From Tannerella sp. (GTDB taxonomy: Bacteria; Bacteroidota; Bacteroidia; Bacteroidales; Tannerellaceae), in NCBI GenBank assembly GCA_031289515.1, contig JAITPH010000217.1, positions 1-15,931 on the forward strand: DNA of 15,931 nucleotides. Direction: 5' to 3'. Positions within the stretch are counted from its first letter, which is position 1, and every line of letters begins with the position of its first letter. Made by a program: the position numbers and the translations under genes. Positions 6,913 through 14,413 of this stretch are shown here, in pieces. The notes beneath the pieces are model-generated. The model saw only the letters and a program-made list of their open reading frames with translations, did no database searches and had not been told where the DNA came from.

Positions 6913-8898
6913 ATGAAACATACATTTATTAAGCTATTTAGAGCGATTATTCTTGTAAGTGCAAGTTTTATCATGTTGCCTTCGTGTAGCGATTATCTTG
7001 ACGTTGTTCCCGATAATATCCCCACACTTGACCATGCTTTTGCCGACCGCTTTGCATGTGAAGGTTTTCTTTTTACTTGCTACAGCTACTTGCCGCGTTA
7101 CGGCTATGTTTACGGCGTGCCCGATTTCTTGTCGTCCGATGAGTTTTTTACTTACGACACTCCGCTTAACCGCATGGACCGTACAACGATTAATATTGCC
7201 TTGGGATTGCAAAGCGTCAGCGATCCGGCCTATAATACCTGGGACGGAACCCGACAGGCGCGCCCGCTTTATCAAGCCATTCGCGATTGTAACATCTTTC
7301 TCGAAAATGTAGATCGTCCTTATGATCTCGAAGAATACGAAAAAGTACGCTGGGTGGCCGAAGTTAACTTCCTGAAAGCATTCTATCATTTTCACATGAT
7401 GCAGTGTTATGGGCCTATTATCCTGATGGACAATAATATGCCGGTTTCGGCTACGCCCGATGAAGTGGCTCAGTACCGGACGCCATTCGATGAATGTGTA
7501 GATTACGTGAGCAATTTGCTTGATATTGCCGCTAAGGATCTTCCACCGACAATTGTCGACCGCTCCAACGAGTTGGGACGAGCTACGCGGCCTATGGCTT
7601 TGGCTTTGAAAGCCCGATTGCTTGCAATGGCCGCAAGTCCGCTGTTTAACGGCAATTCCGATTATGTCAATGTCGTTGATAATCGTGGCGTAAAACTGTT
7701 TAACACGACTTTCGACCAGGAAAAATGGGTGAAAGCCGCCAACGCTTGCAAAGAAGCTATCGAAGCGGCCGAACAAGCCGATTTCGGCTTGCTGCAAGAA
7801 CAGGATGTGCAACAACAATACGCATTGAACGATACCTTGAAACAGCAGTTTAACCTAAGAATGATTCTTTATTCAAAATGGAATAAAGAGATGTTATGGG
7901 CTTCTGTTAGAGGTAATTACAAAAACGATGACAACGGTATTCAAGACGTTAGCGGATGCAAAATCAGCATGAAAGAACTCGGTCAGGTTCACGTCAGACA
8001 AACATTGGCGCCGACTTTCTCTTTGGTTGAAACATACTATACCCGAAACGGAGTGCCGATTAACGAAGACAAAGATTTCGACTACAATTCCCGCTATCTT
8101 ACACGTATGGCTACAAGGCAAGACCGATGGTACATTCGTGAAGGCGAAGAAACTGCAAATTTGCATTTCGACCGTGAGCCGCGTTTTTACTCGTCTATCG
8201 GATTCGACCGCGCAATTTGGTGGGGAAACGGCTCCTATGATTTCAGCGACGCTAACTACGCCGATGACAGTTAAGTGCGCTATGTCAGGGCGCTTGGAGG
8301 CGGCGGCGAGGAAATTGCAGGTAAATCTTCATCCGACTATTACAGCGTAACCGCCTATTGGGCTAAAAAACTGAATAATCCGTTGGACGAGACAGGCCCC
8401 GACGCCGGAAGCGATTGGGGTGCAAACGGAAGTATTCCATTCCCGATTATGCGTATAGCCGACTTGTATCTGCTCTATGCGGAGACTCTTAACGAAGCCA
8501 ATCCTTCGGACGCTCCACCGGCTGAAGCTTATCGGTATATCGACATGGTCAGAGCGCGTGCAGGACTAAACGGCGTCGTAGAATCGTGGCGCGACTACTC
8601 TTCTTATCCTAATAAACCGTTGACGAAAGAAGGATTTCGCTCAATCGTGCATCAGGAGAGGAATATCGAACTGGCAATGGAAGGTCAGCATATCTGGGAC
8701 GTCAGACGCTGGAAAGAAGCCGACGAAGCTTGGAACGTTGATGTCAAAACCTGGAATATTACAGGAGAAACCGTAGCCGATTTTTATAAGTTAATAACTA
8801 TCGACAAACGCATTTTCACCCGGAAAGACTATTTATGGCCTATCAGGGAATACAATATGAGCGTCAATAAAAATTTAGTACAGAATTATGGTTGGTAA
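6913..8898 (+). pseudogene. SusD/RagB-family substrate-binding lipoprotein, interrupted by in-frame TAA
   Basis: SusD proteins cap the SusC barrel on the cell surface and help capture the substrate. The gene starts with a lipoprotein signal (MKHTFIKLF to LPSC, lipid Cys at 25) followed by SDYLDVVP, a typical SusD start. The helical TPR-like core follows (RWVAEVNFLKAFYHFHMMQ; RATRPMALALKARLLAMAASP). After codon 453 (NYADDS) a TAA at 8272-8274 interrupts the frame, and the same frame resumes at once with GTG and runs 207 codons to the true end. That part carries the SusD C-terminal hallmarks: FPIMRIADLYLLYAETLNEA, YIDMVRARAGL, RNIELAMEGQHIWDVRRWKE. Read through, it would be 660 residues, a normal SusD size. 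The C-terminal fragment has no signal peptide, so a separately started product would not reach the surface. A single base change explains the stop; sequencing error or decay are the likely causes. Confidence 0.85.
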
Positions 8899-8917
8899 AT
8901 CAATAAAAACAAATGCT

Positions 8918-10096
8918 ATGAAAAGATTATTTTTTATCGCAATGCTTGGAGTTGCTTGCGCGTGTTCGGAAGAACCGATCGGTCAAACTCCAATGGATTC
9001 GTCAGCGCCGGGGACTGTCAGTAATATAGTAGCTGTCGGAACTCCGGGCGGCGCCATTATCACATACGATCTGCCGGAAGATGCAGACTTGTTGTGCGTA
9101 AAAGCGTTGTTCGAGCTAAAAGACGGACAAACATCGGAAGTTAAAGCATCCGTTTTTGCGCACTCGCTTGAAATTCTCGGTTTTGGAGATACAAATCCCA
9201 GAACCATACGTCTGGTGTCCGTTGACAGAAGCCGCAACGAATCGCAGCCGGCTACGGTAAACGTCACGCCGCTGACGCCTCCTTTTGTGGCTGTTCAACA
9301 AAGTTTGCAGTTGACAGCAACCTACGGCGGACTTAACGTGACTTTACTCAATCCGTCCGAGGCTAACATCGTCGTTTGCATCGAAAGGAAAAACGCCGAA
9401 GGAAAATACGTGACGGTTTCCAAAATCTATACAAAACTATCAGGCGGTTTGTTTAAAATAAGAGGGATGGAAGCCGTTGAAAGCGAACTGAGATATTACG
9501 TCTCCGATCCTTGGAATAACGTTTCCGAAATAGCGGAAGTCACCCTGACGCCATTGTACGAAATTCGCATTCCGAGCCGTAGAATTGTAACTATGGCAGA
9601 CTATTCGACTCCATTTGCCTGGGGTTGGCAGTTGCCTGGCCTTTTTGACGATAATAGCGGTACAGGATTCCATACTGAAGTGGTAACCGGATTGTGGCCT
9701 CACCATTTCAACTTTAATATCGCCGACGGACCAATCAGAATTAGCCGTATCCGCGTAATTCAGCGCGACGCCTTCGAATTTCAACACGGCATGATGCGTA
9801 AATTTACCGTTTATGGCTCAAATACGCCTCCTAACCGTGTCGAAACCGATTACAGCTATTGGCATAAGATCGGCGACTTCGAATCGCATAAACCTTCAGG
9901 ACTGCCTATCGGCCAAAATACTGCCGAGGATATTCAGTTAGCGCGAGGAGGCGAAGACTTTGAAGTTGATCCGGGCGATTTCTATAAATATTTTCGCGTG
10001 GATGTCACACAAAGCTGGAGCGGACAACCGTTCATCTGCTTTATGGAATTTCAGCTTTGGGGTACGCCCGACGGTTTTACTTTTCCTACTAATTAA
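8918..10096 (+). CDS. DUF4959/DUF5126/DUF5000 domain lipoprotein of a Sus-type operon
   Basis: This 392-residue surface-type lipoprotein starts MKRLFFIAMLGVACACSEEP, with the lipid Cys at 14 or 16 and acidic residues after it. Three regions match families that recur as the gene after susD in Bacteroidetes: DUF4959 about 15-118 (GGAIITYDLPEDADLLCVKA; LEILGFGD; VSVDRSRNES), DUF5126 about 119-214 (LTPPFVAVQQSLQLTATYGG), and DUF5000 about 220-392, a discoidin-like fold (ISRIRVIQRDAFEFQHG; KFTVYGSNTPP; YFRVDVTQSW). The role is probably glycan or ligand binding next to SusCD; the ligand is unknown. The frame is open from an ATG at 8888 that overlaps the end of susD, but only the ATG at 8918 puts a lipoprotein signal at the N-terminus, so I chose 8918. 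The next gene follows after 17 bases. Confidence 0.88.
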   Translation: MKRLFFIAMLGVACACSEEPIGQTPMDSSAPGTVSNIVAVGTPGGAIITYDLPEDADLLCVKALFELKDGQTSEVKASVFAHSLEILGFGDTNPRTIRLVSVDRSRNESQPATVNVTPLTPPFVAVQQSLQLTATYGGLNVTLLNPSEANIVVCIERKNAEGKYVTVSKIYTKLSGGLFKIRGMEAVESELRYYVSDPWNNVSEIAEVTLTPLYEIRIPSRRIVTMADYSTPFAWGWQLPGLFDDNSGTGFHTEVVTGLWPHHFNFNIADGPIRISRIRVIQRDAFEFQHGMMRKFTVYGSNTPPNRVETDYSYWHKIGDFESHKPSGLPIGQNTAEDIQLARGGEDFEVDPGDFYKYFRVDVTQSWSGQPFICFMEFQLWGTPDGFTFPTN

Positions 10097-10113
10097 CTTC
10101 TAAATTATTTATT

Positions 10114-11334
10114 ATGAGTACAATAAAATATATAATGTTTCTATTGACGGCGCTGACTGTCTTCTCTTGTTCAAAAATGAATGATGTACATCAGGAATAT
10201 CTCGACAGAGGCGAAACGGTTTATGCCGCAAAAGTCGATTCCATCATCGTACGAACAGGAAACAAAAGGGCGCAATTGGACTTGTATTACAGTATCAACC
10301 GCATAAAAAAATGCGTGATATACTGGAATGTAAGAAACGATTCCCTCGTTGTAGACCTGCCGGCGCCTAATCCGAACGGTCATTCCGTGATATTAAACAA
10401 CCTGTCGGAAGGTTCTTATGCTTTCGAGATTTTCACTGTCGATGGCAGCAATAACCGTTCTCTCGTTGTCGAAACCTCGGGCCGCGTATATGGCGACAAC
10501 TATGCAATTTCGCTGGCTAACGCCAATATCACCAATGCCGAATTTGTTAATGGAGCCGCCGAAATAGAATGGGCTGTTTCGGTCGGCGACAACGGTATTG
10601 TGGCGGTTCAAGGCCGTTATCAGGATAAAGATAATGTACAGCACGATACTACTTTGCTGATCAGTTCGGGAGCAAGCGGCAAAACAATCATCAGAGACTT
10701 CCTGAAAGGCTCAAAGTTCGAATATCGTACATTGTATCAGCCTACTCCCTTATCTTTGGATGTCTTCTACACCGAATATCGATTGAGAAGCGTTCGGGCT
10801 GACGTTACTTCCGACTATATGCGAAACTATTCCTATCCGTTTGCAAGGGCAGGATGGGACAACAATCGCTGGGGAAGCCTTCAAGACTGGATTATCAACG
10901 ATGCGATGAAAACTCGCGGCGGAAACCAATATGGGGGATACGACCATTATCAGGACTCTGAAACATTCGGCTTCGAACGTTGGGGTTCGGGTGAAGGACA
11001 AATACTGAACGGTAAAATTTACCAGACAGCAACCCTGCCGGAAGGCAAATATCAATTTACCTTCTCTTATGGCGGCGCATGTCCTGTTCCAAGCAACAAC
11101 GGCTCTAATCCGCGATTTTTAACGGCTAACGCCGGAACTTCACTCCCCGATGTCGATCAGATTAGTTCGTCTCTGGCGTTTACATCATTGGTTGGAGTTG
11201 GCACCGGTAGCTCTAAGACAATAGAGTTTACTTTAACACGAGAAACGGAAGTATCATTGGGTATTGTAGTGTATTTTGATGGAATCGAACAAAATATTCG
11301 AGGAAGCTATTTTCAATTATATAAAGTAGAGTAA
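10114..11334 (+). CDS. DUF4998/DUF5013 domain lipoprotein of a Sus-type operon
   Basis: This 406-residue protein has a lipoprotein signal peptide ending VFSC (Cys 19), followed by SKMND. The N-terminal half (about 20-200) resembles DUF4998: QEYLDRGETVYAAKVDSI, IYWNVRNDS, LSEGSYAFEIFTVDGSNNRS, GRVYGDNY. The C-terminal half (about 230-406) resembles DUF5013: ARAGWDNNRWGSLQDW, GFERWGSGEGQILNGKIYQT, LPEGKYQFTFSYGG, SYFQLYKVE. Such proteins are regularly the last binding or accessory lipoprotein in SusCD operons. No catalytic motif is visible, and a surface binding role is inferred from position and fold type. The hairpin terminator 25 bases downstream marks it as the last gene of the uptake operon. 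Confidence 0.88.
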   Translation: MSTIKYIMFLLTALTVFSCSKMNDVHQEYLDRGETVYAAKVDSIIVRTGNKRAQLDLYYSINRIKKCVIYWNVRNDSLVVDLPAPNPNGHSVILNNLSEGSYAFEIFTVDGSNNRSLVVETSGRVYGDNYAISLANANITNAEFVNGAAEIEWAVSVGDNGIVAVQGRYQDKDNVQHDTTLLISSGASGKTIIRDFLKGSKFEYRTLYQPTPLSLDVFYTEYRLRSVRADVTSDYMRNYSYPFARAGWDNNRWGSLQDWIINDAMKTRGGNQYGGYDHYQDSETFGFERWGSGEGQILNGKIYQTATLPEGKYQFTFSYGGACPVPSNNGSNPRFLTANAGTSLPDVDQISSSLAFTSLVGVGTGSSKTIEFTLTRETEVSLGIVVYFDGIEQNIRGSYFQLYKVE

Positions 11335-11359
11335 GTCGAAATTGTAGGTTCATTCGTGC

Positions 11360-11397
11360 GTCAAGCGTCAATTCATTTTGGCGCTTGACTTTTTTTT
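11360..11397 (+). terminator. Strong intrinsic terminator of the sus-type operon
   Basis: GTCAAGCGTCAA (11360-11371) pairs with TTGGCGCTTGAC (11378-11389), a 12-bp stem with one T-G wobble and a 6-base loop. T runs from 11390 to 11397. The end of the T run also supplies the TTTG of the next gene's promoter. Confidence 0.93.
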
Positions 11398-11425
11398 GGA
11401 TTTTTCATAAAAATGATTACCTTTG
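11395..11425 (+). promoter_or_regulatory. Bacteroides housekeeping promoter for the ThuA-like gene
   Basis: TTTG (11395-11398), a 19-base spacer and TACCTTTG (11418-11425) fit the Bacteroides -33/-7 consensus fully. The start codon lies 24 bases downstream. The ThuA-like gene is therefore probably transcribed apart from the uptake operon and not by its ECF sigma factor. Confidence 0.8.
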
Positions 11426-11449
11426 TCGTCTAAAAAATCAATGTGAACT

Positions 11450-12205
11450 ATGAATATATTTATCTGTAAAATCAAACCTGTTGTATACCAACTGTTTATT
11501 GCTATTGCAGTATTGGTTGGCTCTGTTTTCTTTGCCTGTAGTCAGGGAAAAGAAAAAGTGCATGTTTTACTCGTCACGGGAGGTCATCTCTATGATGAAG
11601 AGGGATTTAACCGAATGTTGAGCCAAATGCCCATAACGTATGACCATGTCGAGCATCCGAACGCTTACGCCGCAATGAAAGACGGCCAAATTGACAAATA
11701 CGACGCCGTGTTGCTCTATGACATGCCTGCCGATATTCCCGAAGAAGCGCGTCGGGATTTCATCGCAATGCTTGATAAAGGCAAGGGATTGGTCGTCTTG
11801 CATCATGCTTTTTGCAGTTACGACGTCTGGCCCGAATATGTCAAAATCGCCGGAGGACGGTATCATCATTTCGAATGGGAGAAAGATGGCGTCACTCATC
11901 CGCACTCCCGATTCAAGCAGGATGTGACGTTCGTTGTCAATGTTGCCGACAACTCTCATCCGGTCACGAAGGACGTTTCTTCTTTTCAGATAACCGACGA
12001 AACGTATAGCGGAACGGAAATTCTGGAAACGTCTCATCCTCTGCTCTCTACCGACGAGCCTTCGAGCAATTCCTTAGTTGGATGGACTAATACTTATCTG
12101 AACGCGCGGGTCGTGACGTTTACGCTGGGGCACGACAACAGGGCTTGGGAACATCCGGCGTATCAAAAAATACTTTCACAAGCCATTTTATGGGTGAGTG
12201 AATGA
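11450..12205 (+). CDS. ThuA-like (glutamine-amidotransferase-fold) lipoprotein
   Basis: ThuA-like proteins have a class I glutamine-amidotransferase fold. The founding member belongs to trehalose use in rhizobia, but the biochemical role of most members is not settled. This 251-residue protein has a lipoprotein signal ending FFAC (Cys 30). The ThuA domain spans about 36-250: VHVLLVTGGHLYDEEGFNRM at the first strand, KYDAVLLYDMPADIPEEARR, GKGLVVLHHAFCSYDVWPEY, then HPVTKDVSSFQITDETY, and the family C-terminus VTFTLGHDNRAWEHPAYQKI. It carries no obvious surface-export signal after the Cys (SQGKEK), so it probably faces the periplasm. It has its own promoter. The next gene begins 57 bases later and may be co-transcribed or use the -7-like element between them. 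Confidence 0.9.
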   Translation: MNIFICKIKPVVYQLFIAIAVLVGSVFFACSQGKEKVHVLLVTGGHLYDEEGFNRMLSQMPITYDHVEHPNAYAAMKDGQIDKYDAVLLYDMPADIPEEARRDFIAMLDKGKGLVVLHHAFCSYDVWPEYVKIAGGRYHHFEWEKDGVTHPHSRFKQDVTFVVNVADNSHPVTKDVSSFQITDETYSGTEILETSHPLLSTDEPSSNSLVGWTNTYLNARVVTFTLGHDNRAWEHPAYQKILSQAILWVSE

Positions 12206-12226
12206 TGCTTTCACAGGAAAAATTAT

Positions 12227-12234
12227 TACTTTTG
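12227..12234 (+). promoter_or_regulatory. Possible Bacteroides -7 element before the M3 peptidase gene
   Basis: TACTTTTG matches TAnnTTTG and lies 28 bases before the ATG. No TTTG or TTG is found 19-21 bases upstream, so this promoter is uncertain. The gene may also be read from the ThuA promoter. Confidence 0.45.
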
Positions 12235-12262
12235 CCGTATATTATCTAAAAAAACAACTAAA

Positions 12263-14392
12263 ATGAAACAGAACATTTTGATAATTATTGTTATATTGAT
12301 GTTAAACGCCTGTACTCAGGCAGTCAAAAATGAAGACATGACAAATAATCCCTTTATGCAACCAAGCGGGTTGCCTTACAATGCGCCTGACTTCGCAAAA
12401 ATCGAGGTCGGGCATTTCAAACCGGCTATCGAAGCGGGTATTACCCAACATCTGGCTGAAATAGACAGCATAGCCAACAATCCGGAAACTGCCGCTTTCG
12501 ACAATACGATTGTGGCGATGGAGAAATCCGGACAGTTATTGTCGCGCGCTTTCAGCGTTTTCAATCTGCTCGCCGGAGCTGATACAAACGACGAAATGCA
12601 GGCATTACAGGAAGAAATATCGCCTCAAATAGCTGCTCTCTCAAATGCTATTTATCTTAATAACAAGCTGTTTGCCCGCATAAAATCTATTTATGACCGA
12701 CGCGAATCCCTCAGCCTCGATGCGGAATCAAAACGGTTGATAGAATATTATTTTGACAAGTTTGTCCTTCAGGGAGCAAATATTCCGGAACAGGATAAGC
12801 CTGAGTTCATGGCGCTTAACGAAGAAGAAGCCACGCTCATCTCCCGCTTCTCGAACAAATTGCTTGCAGCAGCTAAAGCAGCAGCATGGACGACAGACGA
12901 TACGGATCAGTTGAACGGTCTCTCCGACGCCGAAGTACAGTCGTTAGCCCAAAACGCAACGAACGCCGGATTGGAAGGCAAATACATGATACCGATTCAT
13001 AACACCACGCAGCAGCCTTTGTTGCAGTCGCTTACGGACAGGTCTGTCAGAGAAGAGCTTTTCCGTCGCGGATGGTCGCGTACGGAAAACGGCGACGACA
13101 ACGATACGCGCGACATAATTGTCCGCATAGCCAAAATCCGCGCCAGACAAGCCAAGTTGCTCGGTTACGGCAACTTTGCCGAGTGGAAGCTGAAAGACCA
13201 GATGGCAAAAAAGCCCGAAGCCGCCATGACGTTCATGTCGAAATTATCTCCCGGAGCATTGGAAAAGGCTAAGCTCGAAGCCAAAAGGATTCAGGAAATG
13301 ATAGACCTGTCGGGCGAAAAAGATGCGGACGGCAAAAATATCAAACTTGAGCCATGGGACTGGAACATATACGCCGAGCAAGTCCGAAAGGCGGATTACG
13401 ACTTGGATGAAAACCGGATAAAGCCATATTTCCTGCTCGCGAATGTACTCGAAAAAGGCGCTTTTTATGCAGCCGGCAAACTTTATGGCATCACGTTTAA
13501 GGAACGCTTTGACATCCCTGTATATCAGGAAGATGTGCGCGTCTTTGAAGTATTCGAGGAAAACGGCGAATCGATGGCGCTCTTTTACACCGACTTTTTC
13601 AAGCGCGACAACAAATTGGGCGGCGCATGGATGGGAAACGTCATCGAGCAGTCAAAATTGTTGGGCGCAAAACCTGTTATATATAATGTATGCAATTTCA
13701 CGAAGCCTGCGCCCGGACTTCCCGCCCTCATCAGTTTCGACGATGTGACGACCCTCTTCCACGAATTTGGGCATGCCTTGCACGGACTTTTTGCCAATCA
13801 GTATTATCCGAGCCTGTCGGGCACGAATGTGGCGAGGGATTTTGTCGAGTTGCCTTCGCAATTCAACGAGCATTGGTCGCTTTATCCCGAAGTTTTCAAA
13901 AACTACGCCATTCATTACGAGACAGGCGAACCGATGCCGGAAGATTTAGCCGAAAAACTGAAGAAGACATCTACGTTCAATCAGGGCTACATGCTGACCG
14001 AATTGCTGGAAGCCGCCCTGCTCGACATGGAATGGCACACGCTGACAGGCGACGAGACGATTGTCGACCCTGTAAAGTTCGAACAGGAAGCGCTTGACCG
14101 TACAGGGCTTAATATTAAAGAGATACCGCCGCGCTACCGTTCTACCTACTTCCTTCATATCTGGGGAAACGGCTACGCAGCGGGCTATTACGCATATCTG
14201 TGGGCTGAAATGCTTGATAACGACGCATATTCGTGGTTTGAAGAAAACGGAGGCATGACGCGCGCCAACGGTCAGCGTTTCCGCGACATGATACTTTCGC
14301 AGGGCAATACGCAGGATTTGGAGAAGCTGTTCATCAGTTTTCGCGGACGCGAGCCTGACGTCAAACCATTGCTGAAACATCGCGGATTATAA
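12263..14392 (+). CDS. dcp: M3-family zinc metallopeptidase, peptidyl-dipeptidase Dcp type, lipoprotein
   Basis: Dcp removes dipeptides from the C-termini of short peptides. The 709-residue length fits the family (about 680-720). The N-terminus is a lipoprotein signal ending LNAC (Cys 17), followed by TQAVKN. The Dcp N-terminal helical domain follows (GLPYNAPDFAKIEVGHFKPA; FDNTIVAMEKSGQLLSRAFS). The catalytic M3 domain covers roughly 250-705. The zinc motif is HEFGH at 500-504 with catalytic Glu 501; the third ligand is Glu 529 in FVELPSQFNEHW. Family signatures also include FHEFGHALHGLF, STYFLHIWGNGYAAGYYAYL and the ending SFRGREPDVKPLLKHRGL. Tethering to the membrane suggests periplasmic peptide trimming, unlike the soluble E. 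coli enzyme. The next gene starts 21 bases later and is probably in the same transcript. Confidence 0.95.
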   Translation: MKQNILIIIVILMLNACTQAVKNEDMTNNPFMQPSGLPYNAPDFAKIEVGHFKPAIEAGITQHLAEIDSIANNPETAAFDNTIVAMEKSGQLLSRAFSVFNLLAGADTNDEMQALQEEISPQIAALSNAIYLNNKLFARIKSIYDRRESLSLDAESKRLIEYYFDKFVLQGANIPEQDKPEFMALNEEEATLISRFSNKLLAAAKAAAWTTDDTDQLNGLSDAEVQSLAQNATNAGLEGKYMIPIHNTTQQPLLQSLTDRSVREELFRRGWSRTENGDDNDTRDIIVRIAKIRARQAKLLGYGNFAEWKLKDQMAKKPEAAMTFMSKLSPGALEKAKLEAKRIQEMIDLSGEKDADGKNIKLEPWDWNIYAEQVRKADYDLDENRIKPYFLLANVLEKGAFYAAGKLYGITFKERFDIPVYQEDVRVFEVFEENGESMALFYTDFFKRDNKLGGAWMGNVIEQSKLLGAKPVIYNVCNFTKPAPGLPALISFDDVTTLFHEFGHALHGLFANQYYPSLSGTNVARDFVELPSQFNEHWSLYPEVFKNYAIHYETGEPMPEDLAEKLKKTSTFNQGYMLTELLEAALLDMEWHTLTGDETIVDPVKFEQEALDRTGLNIKEIPPRYRSTYFLHIWGNGYAAGYYAYLWAEMLDNDAYSWFEENGGMTRANGQRFRDMILSQGNTQDLEKLFISFRGREPDVKPLLKHRGL

Positions 14393-14413
14393 ATTTGCAG
14401 AAAACATAAAATC

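Noticed and set aside
6934..7818. Minus-strand 294-codon open frame
   Set aside because: It lies wholly inside susD, whose plus-strand product matches the family; the composition of the plus-strand codons explains the open antisense frame.
1..8274. Alternative genetic code with TAA or TGA read as sense
   Set aside because: Both codons terminate several intact genes in the window at the expected family C-termini.
8888..8917. ATG at 8888 as start of the DUF4959 protein
   Set aside because: It overlaps the end of susD and puts a polar stretch before the lipoprotein signal; the ATG at 8918 gives a proper signal peptide.
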